In this document: positions 38,859 through 47,345 of the stretch, in pieces | How positions within the stretch are numbered: the stretch's first letter is position 1 | How the letters are laid out: the number at the start of each line of letters is the position of its first letter | Notes under the pieces: model-generated | What the model was told of the DNA's origin: nothing | The model's input: only the letters and a program-made list of their open reading frames with translations | Database searches by the model: none | Translations under genes and position numbers: made by a program | DNA from: Streptococcus parasanguinis | Lineage (GTDB): Bacteria; Bacillota; Bacilli; Lactobacillales; Streptococcaceae | Direction of reading: 5' to 3' | Length of the DNA: 64,000 bases | NCBI GenBank assembly: GCA_018365265.1 | Contig: JAGZKI010000001.1 | Span: forward strand, 34,595-98,594

Positions 38859-39395
38859 TTATATGAATAGAAGACTAGTTCCTTCAGTTTTCTTGGTCTT
38901 TTCAATCCAATATCGCTCCTCTTTGGGGATCAAATGATCGAATTTCCCTGAAAAAATCTTCCATCCGTTCGGCACATATCTTTCGTAGTTTTTCATTCCC
39001 AGATGGTTTGAATAAAACTCCTCTTTATCAAAATCGATTAAAAGATCCGGGAGTAAACCTTTTCCTTCAAAAATAATCTCTGAATGTAAGTCCTCACAAT
39101 CCACTGAGCGTTTGATCATTGAGATCAATTCTTCAACCGTCACCTTCAGCCAATCATCTTTATACATTTCTAAGTAGCTCTCAAGATTGCTTTTTGTAAT
39201 CACATGAAGATTCTGCTGAATCTCAGGTAAATAGGAGAAATCAACATCCAGACCTGCTTCCTGGTATGCCTGAATATATTTATCGATATCCATTGTCCAC
39301 ATTTCGTTTGAACAAATATACCAGTTAAACTGATGATTTGCAATAACCCCAACAATATTTATTTCTGGTTTCTCTATCAATTGGTCTTTATTCAC
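38859..39395 (-). CDS. Hypothetical protein
   Basis: Soluble acidic protein of 178 residues starting at a GTG nine bases after GGGGAG. Aromatic-rich segments (FNWYICSNEMWTMD near 23, RYVPNGWKIFSGKFDHLIP near 139) and the lack of signal or membrane segments recall small immunity-like or SMI1-like proteins, but I cannot assign it. Neighbouring genes are also unassigned. Confidence 0.6.
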   Translation of the reverse strand: MNKDQLIEKPEINIVGVIANHQFNWYICSNEMWTMDIDKYIQAYQEAGLDVDFSYLPEIQQNLHVITKSNLESYLEMYKDDWLKVTVEELISMIKRSVDCEDLHSEIIFEGKGLLPDLLIDFDKEEFYSNHLGMKNYERYVPNGWKIFSGKFDHLIPKEERYWIEKTKKTEGTSLLFI

Positions 39396-39519
39396 TGGTT
39401 TTTTCTCCCCTTCTCCTATCTACTTGTTCCGAACTGACAATAGGACTTACTTACCAAACATTATATATCTATGATACCGAATTATATTTTGACAAGCAAG
39501 TTAATGACCGAGTCGCTAA

Positions 39520-39665
39520 CAAAAAAGCCAGCTAAAAGGGTTTAGCTGACTGATGTCATATCTAATAAATCTTTCTCTGCTCGATCATCTAGCAGAGAAA
39601 GCAAGTATCCCACATTCTCTTATATTCTATAAAACAAAAAAGCACTCTGCAAAAACAGAGTGCTA
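39520..39665 (-). other. Three consecutive hairpins in a 314-base gap, possible small RNA
   Basis: In the gap 39396-39709, minus-strand order: terminator of the SAP gene (AGCACTCTG / CAGAGTGCT, 39641-39664, with a T run), a perfect ten-base hairpin TTTCTCTGCT / AGCAGAGAAA (39572-39600), and a second terminator CAGCTAAA / TTTAGCTG followed by TTTTTT (39525-39549). Between the first and the last there is no ORF, so a short non-coding transcript of about 110 bases is possible. No convincing promoter was seen. Confidence 0.4.
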
Positions 39666-39709
39666 TCGTCTTTAATACTTTATATTCCGTTCGACAAACT
39701 TGAAGTTGT

Positions 39710-40327
39710 TTACTTACAGTATTCCTCTATTTTGTAGCTATATTCTTTTAGAAGTCCCCGTGAATAAATTTTTTTATTTTTTGAATCTCTAACTTCTTTC
39801 CAAAGGATAGCCGCAACTTTTAACTTGTTGGAGTAATGATTGCTAAATTCATCTGCACAAAAGTCTTTTAGAAATTGATTCCATTGGCAGGCTGAATTAT
39901 CATACTTGGCGTAGTCTGACTCTCTATAGTATATTTTAATCATATCTTGGATTGTAAAATTTATGTTGTTGTCCCGTTTTACTTTTCGCCAAGCTGTTGC
40001 CATATCAGCATTAAATTTAAACGGATTAACACCTGTTACAGCTGAAAAATAATCACGAAATTTCTGATTAAAGGAAAACCCACATTCAAGTAATGATGTA
40101 TTTAGGGTTATTATTTCGGTTTGATTTTTGTTTCTTTTCCTCAAAAATTTTTCTACTCTATTTCCCTTAAAATATTGTTCTATAATATGATTTAATTCTT
40201 TTTTTGTACATCTGTATTCTAATCCAAGGTGCTTACAAATTTGTGAAAGCTCTTCTCGATACCAGTAGTATCTGTTAAATTCTTCAAATGATTTTATATC
40301 TCTAAAATCAGGTCTATGTTCTTCCAA
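39710..40327 (-). CDS. SAP-domain-containing protein
   Basis: A 205-residue basic protein. Residues about 25-55 (LSQICKHLGLEYRCTKKELNHIIEQY) fit the helix-loop-helix SAP fold found in proteins of this size in Firmicutes, where function is unknown but nucleic-acid binding is likely. The rest is rich in K, N and Y. The start is a TTG at 40327 with AGAGG seven bases upstream. A promoter with TATAAT (40364-40359) preceded by TGG lies upstream, along with a palindrome ATTACAA-TC-TTGTAAT (40426-40441). A terminator follows. Confidence 0.72.
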   Translation of the reverse strand: MEEHRPDFRDIKSFEEFNRYYWYREELSQICKHLGLEYRCTKKELNHIIEQYFKGNRVEKFLRKRNKNQTEIITLNTSLLECGFSFNQKFRDYFSAVTGVNPFKFNADMATAWRKVKRDNNINFTIQDMIKIYYRESDYAKYDNSACQWNQFLKDFCADEFSNHYSNKLKVAAILWKEVRDSKNKKIYSRGLLKEYSYKIEEYCK

Positions 40328-40509
40328 ATGCTCGCCTCTACAACTCCAAATTTATCTCATTATACCATAGATAATAAAAGTCATATCAATTTATACCCAT
40401 GCCACATAAAGCTATAACAGAATATATTACAATCTTGTAATTACTGTATTTCTATTAAGCTTAACTTTCTTATAAAATAGATAAGAAAAACAAACGATAT
40501 AGTCCATCA

Positions 40510-40680
40510 CTAGTAACAAGAAATACTAGGAGTTGAAAGATATAAAAACATTGAAATGGAAAGCATAGCAATAAACAAAACAGTCAGTAAAACGATGGTT
40601 TTGTTGTGTTGTTTCACTTGCTTTCTAAATTCCTCTTTTGACTTTATCCGCAGACGCCCTTTGCTTCTTGATTTAGTCAT
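40510..40680 (-). CDS. Small membrane protein of unknown function
   Basis: A 56-residue protein from the ATG at 40680: a basic N-terminus (MTKSRSKGRLRIKSKEEFRK) and one hydrophobic helix (residues about 30-47). The frame is also open to a GTG at 40716, but those codons belong to a dispersed repeat, a second copy of which lies at 47.6 kb, so they are probably 5' leader. The ribosome site is weak. No family recognised. Confidence 0.55.
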   Translation of the reverse strand: MTKSRSKGRLRIKSKEEFRKQVKQHNKTIVLLTVLFIAMLSISMFLYLSTPSISCY

Positions 40681-40735
40681 GGAACTTCTACGAAGTTCGC
40701 TGACGTCCGTACTCACTTAAGGAAAGTTATTTATA
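40672..40735 (-). repeat. Dispersed repeat family A, copy 1
   Basis: About 55 bases nearly identical to 47633-47692: minus strand AACTTTCCTTAAGTGAGTAC, then GGACGTCAGCGAACTTC, then a GAACTTC/GAAGTTC hairpin and CCATGACTAA. Only a few substitutions separate the copies. It precedes, and partly encodes the possible start of, the small membrane protein. Confidence 0.8.
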
Positions 40736-40802
40736 TGGCTTTATCTTCAATCTGAGTCCGTTAAGACCTTTTTGTTTGAATCTTTCTAACTGAATTGGAT
40801 AC

Positions 40803-40835
40803 AAAAAATCCACTCACCTGTGGTGAAATGGATTG
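40803..40835 (-). terminator. Terminator after the 36-residue peptide gene
   Basis: Imperfect stem ATCCATTTCACC / GGTGAGTGGAT followed by TTTTTTG on the minus strand. Confidence 0.6.
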
Positions 40836-40843
40836 TTTCTTCA

Positions 40844-40954
40844 TTAACGGTTCAACAAGAAATTGAACAATTTTTCGACAATTTTTACGACCAACCAGCA
40901 TAAGAATCCGATATAGCTGAAATAGAAAATGAGTGACAAAATCGTAATAATCAT
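40844..40954 (-). CDS. 36-residue hydrophobic peptide
   Basis: A short gene with the marks of a real one: consensus promoter (40990-41018), AGGAGG five bases before the ATG at 40954, one uninterrupted frame and a terminator. The product starts MIITILSLIFYFSYIGFLC, then WLVVKIVEKLFNFLLNR: one membrane helix followed by an amphipathic basic tail. Such a shape is shared by small membrane-acting peptides (type I toxins, regulators of membrane complexes) but no family is recognised. It sits just downstream of the iron/Tat operon. Confidence 0.65.
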   Translation of the reverse strand: MIITILSLIFYFSYIGFLCWLVVKIVEKLFNFLLNR

Positions 40955-40989
40955 GGTTTCCTCCTTCGTCGATTGCAAGTACTTGTCTT

Positions 40990-41018
40990 ATTATACCCTT
41001 TTATGCAATCGAACTCAA
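40990..41018 (-). promoter_or_regulatory. Promoter of the 36-residue peptide gene
   Basis: Minus strand TTGAGT (41018-41013), 17 bases, TATAAT (40995-40990). The leader carries a CAAGTACTTG palindrome. Confidence 0.75.
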
Positions 41019-41040
41019 TAGAATTTTGAAAATTGTCTGA

Positions 41041-41238
41041 TTATTCTTTTTCTTCTTTAGCTTCTTTGGCGTCTTGGTCTGCTTCCTCACTGCCTTTATT
41101 GACAGCTGTCTTAAATTCAGCAAACATTTTGCCGATGGACTGGCCCAGCTCAGGCAGGCGTTTTGGTCCAAAAATCAAGAGGGCACCCAAGATGATGATG
41201 ATCAAACCTGGTGCTCCAATATCACGTAAAATTCCCAT
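41041..41238 (-). CDS. tatA: Twin-arginine translocase subunit TatA
   Basis: A 65-residue pore-forming component. Short membrane helix GLIIIILGALLIF (residues 11-23), the FGPKRLPELG hinge and an amphipathic helix (GQSIGKMFAEFKTAV), then an acidic tail. No TatB is present, so this is the minimal TatA-TatC type where TatA does both jobs. It overlaps the tatC stop by one base and closes the iron uptake operon. Confidence 0.95.
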   Translation of the reverse strand: MGILRDIGAPGLIIIILGALLIFGPKRLPELGQSIGKMFAEFKTAVNKGSEEADQDAKEAKEEKE

Positions 41239-41957
41239 TAGTTTCTCCTTTTTCTCGAATAGATGACTTTACTGATGGCGACACTCACTTCAAATAAGAG
41301 GATCAAAGGGAGTGTCATGGCCAAGTCACTGATAAAGTCCGCTGGGGTTAGCACGACGGCTAAGACCAGCAGGACAAAGTAAGCGTAACGACGGTAGGTG
41401 ATTAAAAACTGAGGTGTCAAAAGCCCAATTGAGGTCAGAAAAGCGACTAAAACTGGTAACTCAAACAAGACTCCTAAAGGCAAGGTGGTGTGCCATAAGA
41501 AGGTTAAATAATTTTGCGCCGTCAATTGGGTATCAAACAGCCCTTCTCCCAAGCGCATCAAGACCTCTAAAATAGCTGGGCTGACAAAGAAATAACCAAA
41601 TGCAAGCCCAAGCACAAAGCAAATAAAGCTAGCTGGGATGTAGGCAAAGACTGCACGCGCCTCCTTCTCCCTCAAAGCCGGCCTCACAAATTGCCAAATC
41701 TGGTAGACAATAAAGGGCAGTGTCAGGCTAAAGGCTGTGAGATTGGCCAGCGAAACATAGATCCAGAGGATATCATTAGGCCCTAATACCAGCAATTTTT
41801 GATGCAGGCTAGCGGTTAATACTTGGTAGAGTTCTCCTCCAAATACAAAGGCTACGATGAAGACGATAATATAACACAAGACCACTGCGATCAATCGTTT
41901 TCGAAATTCGACCAAGTGCTCGACAATGGTCATTTCATCTGCTCTACTCTTTGCCAT
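41238..41957 (-). CDS. tatC: Twin-arginine translocase subunit TatC
   Basis: A 239-residue receptor with six hydrophobic segments. N-terminal MTIVEHLVEFRKRL is the conserved HLxELRxR motif that binds the twin-arginine signal, and FEVS/FVVSPAI and the ELP(V) in LFELPVLV near 160 are as expected. Overlaps the permease gene by 14 bases. Its cargo is probably the Dyp-type peroxidase encoded two genes upstream. Confidence 0.95.
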   Translation of the reverse strand: MAKSRADEMTIVEHLVEFRKRLIAVVLCYIIVFIVAFVFGGELYQVLTASLHQKLLVLGPNDILWIYVSLANLTAFSLTLPFIVYQIWQFVRPALREKEARAVFAYIPASFICFVLGLAFGYFFVSPAILEVLMRLGEGLFDTQLTAQNYLTFLWHTTLPLGVLFELPVLVAFLTSIGLLTPQFLITYRRYAYFVLLVLAVVLTPADFISDLAMTLPLILLFEVSVAISKVIYSRKRRN

Positions 41958-43629
41958 GTTGTCTCACCGTGATAAGGGCGATCAGGGCCACAAAGAGTAG
42001 TTGGGGAAGAAGAACTTCCCAGCTTGGATAGATCCCCGCCCAATCGATGGTTGGAAGTCCATTGACCAAATGACTCGGTAGGATATTGGTCAACTGAAGG
42101 GCGTGGATGCTGACACCGAGCATCTTGAAGGCCAAGGCGTAAATCAACCACGTCAGAATGAAAAAGATCCGATGAGGTTGGATCGCTTGACTGGCCTTGG
42201 TCATCGCCACTGCAATGATGATGAGAACGGCTACGGCAAGCCCGATTCCTAGTATGAAATGAGCGGTTGTAATCCGTGGAATGATCCCAACGTAGAAGAG
42301 AATGGTCTCAGCCCCTTCACGAAAGACTGCTAAGAAACTGAGGGCAAACATAGAAACAAAACTTCCTGTAGCCGTTACAGACTTCATCTGACGGTCCATA
42401 AAGGCATTCCACTGTTTGACAGAGGACTTGCTGTGGAGCCAAATTCCGATGAGAATCATCATGACCACAGCGAAAATCCCAACGCCACCTTCAATGATTT
42501 CCCGATTAGACCCCGAAGTAACAGCTGGAAATGCTACTTGCAAAACAAGAGCAATCGCTGCACTGGCAAGAACACCCGCAATAGCTCCACCGTAAACCCA
42601 TTTAAGGCCTTTCCTCATCTTAGCAGCCTTAAGGGTCGTCACAAGTGCCATGACGATCAGAAGGGCTTCTACTCCTTCACGCAAAAGAATCAACATGGCA
42701 TCAAAGGCGTTGTAAGAAGCTGTCGTATCGATCGCAGACAGGTCTCTGATCAATCCTTGTAATTTCTCTTGATAGGCCTTTTCTTTCCCCTTGACCATAA
42801 TGACCGGGGTTTCGCTCTCTACGCGCGTGTAGAGACTGGGATTGGTCGTGCTGACATCCCCTTCGATAGTTGGCCAGATGGTGATAAACTGCTTCATAGT
42901 CGCTGCAGCAGACTTATCGTCGCCGGATTGGAATTGGCTTTGCGCCTTCTCCAAAAGCTTGATCCCATCGTTCAACGTCAAATCCGTACTGGCATTGCTA
43001 ATGGCTTCTCCTTTTACAAAGGCATCAATCCCATTTTTGAGGTCATCATAAGAGGACTGGATGTTGGTAAAATCGGTAGGCTCTGTTTCAATACTACTGC
43101 GCAAAAGCGAAATGGCCGTCTCGATTTTACCATAGTAGGCTGTGCTGTGATCTCTGACCACCGCTTCGTTTCGCGTCCAGGTATTATTGAGATCGGCATA
43201 GGTTTGACGAGTTTCATCCAGATCCTTAGCCGTAATGGCCTCTTGTAGGTTCTTAAAGTAAGGAGCGAGGCGACTCACGAGTTTGTCTTTTTCCGCCTCT
43301 AAATCGACCGGATTTTGTTCTTTTTCAAAAGCGAGCAAGGCTGATGAGATCTTGGTGAGATCGTCTTTAGTTACCTCCCCTTTTATAGCTAAGGCTTGGC
43401 TAACTTTTTTCCCTGCCTTGGAATCATGGTGGTCTTTGGATTCAAAAGCAGCCTGAATCTCAGCGATTAATGCCTTGGCCTTATCCTGGTTCTTATTTTC
43501 TACAGCGGTTGTTGCATCTGTAATCTTGATAAAGAGATCGCTATAAGACTCCGCAGCCACTGGATGAGTCCAGAACAAGGCAAGAAGACCGAACAAGATC
43601 AAGAATTTATTCAAAGAGTGCTTGACCAA
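41944..43629 (-). CDS. efeU: Iron permease EfeU (FTR1 family) with extracellular N-terminal domain
   Basis: Ferric or ferrous ion permease. The start is a TTG at 43629 with GGAGG five bases upstream, inside the end of efeB; it gives MVKHSLNKFLILFGLLALF, a signal peptide, and 561 residues. Residues 30-300 are an extracellular helical domain, resembling the imelysin-like N-part of Gram-positive FTR1 proteins; the rest has about seven helices with two FTR1 motifs REGVE and REGAE near 315 and 430, the iron site. It works with EfeO and EfeB, whose genes precede it. Confidence 0.92.
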   Translation of the reverse strand: MVKHSLNKFLILFGLLALFWTHPVAAESYSDLFIKITDATTAVENKNQDKAKALIAEIQAAFESKDHHDSKAGKKVSQALAIKGEVTKDDLTKISSALLAFEKEQNPVDLEAEKDKLVSRLAPYFKNLQEAITAKDLDETRQTYADLNNTWTRNEAVVRDHSTAYYGKIETAISLLRSSIETEPTDFTNIQSSYDDLKNGIDAFVKGEAISNASTDLTLNDGIKLLEKAQSQFQSGDDKSAAATMKQFITIWPTIEGDVSTTNPSLYTRVESETPVIMVKGKEKAYQEKLQGLIRDLSAIDTTASYNAFDAMLILLREGVEALLIVMALVTTLKAAKMRKGLKWVYGGAIAGVLASAAIALVLQVAFPAVTSGSNREIIEGGVGIFAVVMMILIGIWLHSKSSVKQWNAFMDRQMKSVTATGSFVSMFALSFLAVFREGAETILFYVGIIPRITTAHFILGIGLAVAVLIIIAVAMTKASQAIQPHRIFFILTWLIYALAFKMLGVSIHALQLTNILPSHLVNGLPTIDWAGIYPSWEVLLPQLLFVALIALITVRQHGKE

Positions 43630-44812
43630 GATACCCTCCTTTCTCAACACCTGCAAAGCAAGCAAAGAGTCCACTTCCGATATGGGTGATGTACTCGTTC
43701 ATTTTGTCGACTGCGCCCAAGTTGGTTTGGATTTTGACAAAGCTGTTCGGATCCTTTTGAAACGCGATAAAGATCAAGCCGGCATCAAATTGCCCAGTCT
43801 GTTCATTGATGCCATCCGAATAGGAATATGACCGGCGTAAAATCGGTCGATCGACTTCTTTGGCTAAACGGACATGTGAATCAACTGGTAGTTTAGATAA
43901 ATCTACTTCATCAAATTCGTTGGTTTTACCAAAGGGAGCACCGGACTCCTTGTAGCGACCAAAGGTGTTTTCTTGCTCCTGCAAATTGGTTCGATCCCAA
44001 GTTTCCAAGTGCATTTGCACTAGGCGAAGAGCCATATAGGAACCACCCTTCATCCAGTCCTTGCTGTCAGTCCAGACGACCTTATCAAAGTCCTTCTCCG
44101 TCGTGACATTTGCTGTTCCATCCTTGAAACCAAAGAGGTTGCGCGGCGTTTCTTTTCGGTCGCCAATAGCTGCAAATCCTGATTTGCTCCACTTCATGGT
44201 AATGGTATTTCGACCCTTACGAATCAGATTTCGCACCGCATGAAAGGCTACCTGCTCATCATCTGCACAGGCCTGAATGACGATATCGCCACCAGTGTAT
44301 TTGTCCTGCAACTGCTCCTTTGGAAATGGAGGCAAATCACGAAAAAGTTTCGGACGTTTGGACTCCAAGCCCAGTTTCTTTAGAAAGGAAGCAGAAACCC
44401 CAAAAGTCAGGCTCAAGCGATAGGGGTTGAGTCCTACTGTTTCACCTGTATCTGTTGGTGGCAAGAGGGCATTGGCCCCATCTTTTTTGACCAATTCCCC
44501 TTCGACTAATTTACTACTGTAATCAGTCCAGTCTTTAAAGAGCTGGATGACTTCTTTTTTGTCCGTCGTGTGAAGGTCTAACACCACCAAGTAGCAAGCC
44601 TTCTGCATGGGCGTCGTAATCCCTGCTTGATGCTTGCCATAAAAGGAGATGTCTTCATCCCCATCATAAGCTTTTTTGCTGGAACTGTCCTGATTAGCGA
44701 AAAAAGCAGATGCACCAGAGAGGCCCAGCGCTAGACCAGCCCCTCCAATACCTGCTTTTTTAAGAAATTCACGACGGTCCATTTTTTTATCTAAAAATTT
44801 TTCGTCAGCCAT
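43607..44812 (-). CDS. efeB: Dyp-type peroxidase EfeB, twin-arginine secreted
   Basis: Heme peroxidase of 401 residues, part of the EfeUOB iron system, thought to oxidise ferrous iron or recover iron from heme. The Tat signal is MDRREFLKKAG (residues 11-21) followed by a hydrophobic AGLALGLSGASAFF stretch and cleavage near 40. Dyp motif GFKDGTAN is near 223, with the proximal His in SHVRLAKE near 308 and a catalytic Arg in LRRSYSYS. It is the only twin-arginine protein in the window, and tatC-tatA follow in the same operon. Confidence 0.95.
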   Translation of the reverse strand: MADEKFLDKKMDRREFLKKAGIGGAGLALGLSGASAFFANQDSSSKKAYDGDEDISFYGKHQAGITTPMQKACYLVVLDLHTTDKKEVIQLFKDWTDYSSKLVEGELVKKDGANALLPPTDTGETVGLNPYRLSLTFGVSASFLKKLGLESKRPKLFRDLPPFPKEQLQDKYTGGDIVIQACADDEQVAFHAVRNLIRKGRNTITMKWSKSGFAAIGDRKETPRNLFGFKDGTANVTTEKDFDKVVWTDSKDWMKGGSYMALRLVQMHLETWDRTNLQEQENTFGRYKESGAPFGKTNEFDEVDLSKLPVDSHVRLAKEVDRPILRRSYSYSDGINEQTGQFDAGLIFIAFQKDPNSFVKIQTNLGAVDKMNEYITHIGSGLFACFAGVEKGGYLGQALFE

Positions 44813-44817
44813 TTTTC

Positions 44818-45687
44818 TTATTTCCCATCTAAAATCACACCCATTTGAGACAAAGGTTCACCAAGTTTGGTCACAGCTTCTGCCAATTCCTTGGTATCTT
44901 CCTTGGATAAATCTGTGTAAGACTTATAGTTTGAATCATCTGTCATGTGTTTGTCCAATAAAGCATTAACATTCTTAAATTCTGCTTCCAAGGTTTTAAC
45001 CAATTTGGCATCTTTTTTCTCAATCAAAGGTTTAAAGAGAGAGAAGATCTTTTCAGCCCCTTCAATGTTTGCACGGAAGTCGTAAAGATCTGTATGAGAG
45101 AAGACTTCTTCTTCACCTGTAATCTTTTGCGTTGCCACTTCATTGAGCAGATCGACAGCCCCAGTTAGCATCACATCAGGAGTCACATCAACGGTTGCGA
45201 TCTTAGCTTTCAACTCCTTGATATCGTTCACTAGTTGGTCAGCGTATTTGTCTGTTCCATCTGTGGTATTGTTTTCCCAAAGGATACGCTCAATCCGGTG
45301 GAAACCTGACCAGCCATCTTCTGATTTATTTTCATCCACATAATCCACCAAGCGGTAGTCGATCTTGACATCCGATTCCCCGAAGGTTTCAGCAATCGGT
45401 TCGGAACGTTCATAGGCCATACGGATCAAGGGATATTGCTTTTTGGCTTCTTCCAAATTACCGTCTTTTAGGGTAGCACGGAATCCTTCTGTATCCTTGA
45501 GCAATTGGTCAATTTGCATTTCAACAAAGTCTTTGTATTCAGCTGTCGCATTGTCCAAGGTCTTCTGGTCATCCTTCGACAATTGCACCGTTGAGCTGGT
45601 TTGCGTCTTTTGATTCGACTGTTTGCTAGTAGAATTTGCACACCCTGCTAAAAGAGCAACACTCAATAAGAGTAGACTATATTTTTT
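44818..45687 (-). CDS. efeO: Iron-binding lipoprotein EfeO/EfeM (M75 imelysin family)
   Basis: Surface lipoprotein that captures iron for EfeU. The start is the ATG at 45687 (MKKYSLLLLSVALLAGCANS), GGAG nine bases upstream; the lipobox LLAGC puts the lipid Cys at 17, giving a 289-residue precursor. The M75 motif is HRIE within SGFHRIERILW near residue 130. The longer frame to 45750 includes the -10 region and is not used. First gene of efeO-efeB-efeU-tatC-tatA. Confidence 0.92.
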   Translation of the reverse strand, partial: KKYSLLLLSVALLAGCANSTSKQSNQKTQTSSTVQLSKDDQKTLDNATAEYKDFVEMQIDQLLKDTEGFRATLKDGNLEEAKKQYPLIRMAYERSEPIAETFGESDVKIDYRLVDYVDENKSEDGWSGFHRIERILWENNTTDGTDKYADQLVNDIKELKAKIATVDVTPDVMLTGAVDLLNEVATQKITGEEEVFSHTDLYDFRANIEGAEKIFSLFKPLIEKKDAKLVKTLEAEFKNVNALLDKHMTDDSNYKSYTDLSKEDTKELAEAVTKLGEPLSQMGVILDGK

Positions 45688-45721
45688 CATGAAAGACTTC
45701 TCCTCATTTGTTCTTGCCCTT

Positions 45722-45765
45722 ATTCTACCAGATATTTTCTCATTTTTCAATAATTGTCTGAAAAT
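45722..45765 (-). promoter_or_regulatory. Promoter and inverted repeat upstream of efeO
   Basis: TTGAAA (45750-45745), 17 bases, TAGAAT (45727-45722) on the minus strand. A TTTTCA / TGAAAA inverted repeat (45765 to about 45743) overlaps the -35 and may be a metal-regulator operator. Confidence 0.55.
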
Positions 45766-45800
45766 TTAATAATAGAAAAGCTTTTCTGAGAATCTGTCTT

Positions 45801-47345
45801 TTACAAAAGAATATCCTTGACCCGTCCGATTTCAGATTCTTTAACCACCACAAAGATGCTATCTCCAAGATACAAGCGGGTTGCACCATTGACCGTATAA
45901 CTCTTCCCGCTTCGCATTTGCGTGGTGATCAAGATATCTTGAGGGAGGTGCAGTTCATGAACTTGTTTTCCTGCAATCTTTTCTGATACAGGGATCTCAA
46001 TTAAAGTCAACTCTCCTTCTTCTTGCGCCTTATCCGGCAACAATTGCTCGAGCATGGCTTCATAGACTGGCGCTCCATGGAAGAGATCCATGATCATATA
46101 TGCTAGCAAGGTCACCATGCCTAGGGGCATTAAACTGCGAATATCACCGACCATCTCTGTCACTAAGATCATAGCCGTTAATGGCGCTTTTGAAATAGCC
46201 CCAAAATACCCACTCATGCCTAAAATAATGAAGAGAGGCAGCTGATTTTGAGAGATAAAGCCAATGTTTTGGAGGAAGGTTCCAACGATGGCTCCTAAAA
46301 GAGATCCTAATGCTAGTATGGGCAGGAAGATTCCTCCAGGCAGGCCACTACCATAGCTCAACATACTCCAGATGAAACGGATCACAAAATAGAGAAGGAT
46401 GGTCAGCACTGGATACGGTACTCGAGCTAAATCCAAGACCAATTGGTTCCCACCACCAAGAATTTGAGGAAGAAAATAGCCGATTGGAAGAATCAAGATA
46501 AAGGAAAATAAGGAAGAATAATGAGAAGGAACATGGAAAATCTTCTCTAGCAAACGATAGAGTCGGCCGATATTGAGAACCACTATTTCGTAGACATAAC
46601 CCGCTGCCCCTAAAAAGACTCCAAGAAAAAGATAAATCCAGTACTGAGACAGATGGAGAGGTGGAATATTTTGTGGCATATGAAGCACTGGTGTTTGACC
46701 AAAGACATTGAGTGAAATAAAATTAGCAGTCAAACTAGCAGCCAAGGTTGAAATCCAAAAGAAACGTGAAAAATGATGGTAGACCTCTTCAACCACAAAT
46801 AAGAGCCCCGCTATAGGTGCATTAAAGGCAGCGGCAAGACCAGCGGCAGCCCCACTTGCAATCAAAGACCGCTCCTCAACCGGACTGACCTTCAAATGAT
46901 GGGCCACTCCTTTTCCACCCATTGCCCCTAATTGAATACTAGGACCTTCACGACCAAGCATTAAACCACTTCCGATGGCCAAGACTCCTAGAATATACTT
47001 CTTCCACAGGGTATCCCACCAGCTCACCGCCAAAAGTCCCTTAAGCTCCGCTTCGACTTGCGGAATTCCTGATCCCTTGATATCCCTATTGGTGCGAATA
47101 AGGCGACCAGCAATCAGTACGATCACCCCATATCCCAATAGCATCGCAAGCAAATAAAGTGGTTGACCAGACATCTCCTTGTAGACGCCCTGAACAAAAT
47201 GAAAAATATGTTCGATCAAAAAACGAAAACTCGAGACGATGCAGCCCACAACGATCCCAACCAGAACACCTCTGACAATATGTGCCACAATCGAACTAGA
47301 GGCAAAATGAAATTCCTTTTTTAAGGCTTCTTCTTTTTCAGACAT
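45801..47345 (-). CDS. ClC-family chloride channel/transporter with TrkA-C domain
   Basis: Anion channel or H+/Cl- antiporter of 514 residues. Selectivity motifs are clear: GSGIPQ near residue 91, GREGPSIQLG near 132 (the gating Glu), GLPGGIFLP near 340. About ten to twelve hydrophobic segments end near 440; the last 70 residues (IPVSEKIAGKQVHELHLP...) are a TrkA-C ligand-binding domain, a common fusion in ClC proteins of Gram-positives. Which ion or ligand it sees is unknown. Separate transcript from efeO. Confidence 0.93.
   Translation of the reverse strand: MSEKEEALKKEFHFASSSIVAHIVRGVLVGIVVGCIVSSFRFLIEHIFHFVQGVYKEMSGQPLYLLAMLLGYGVIVLIAGRLIRTNRDIKGSGIPQVEAELKGLLAVSWWDTLWKKYILGVLAIGSGLMLGREGPSIQLGAMGGKGVAHHLKVSPVEERSLIASGAAAGLAAAFNAPIAGLLFVVEEVYHHFSRFFWISTLAASLTANFISLNVFGQTPVLHMPQNIPPLHLSQYWIYLFLGVFLGAAGYVYEIVVLNIGRLYRLLEKIFHVPSHYSSLFSFILILPIGYFLPQILGGGNQLVLDLARVPYPVLTILLYFVIRFIWSMLSYGSGLPGGIFLPILALGSLLGAIVGTFLQNIGFISQNQLPLFIILGMSGYFGAISKAPLTAMILVTEMVGDIRSLMPLGMVTLLAYMIMDLFHGAPVYEAMLEQLLPDKAQEEGELTLIEIPVSEKIAGKQVHELHLPQDILITTQMRSGKSYTVNGATRLYLGDSIFVVVKESEIGRVKDILL

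Noticed and set aside
42769..43248. 159-codon plus-strand frame opposite efeU
   Set aside because: A shadow frame; no ribosome site or recognisable protein.
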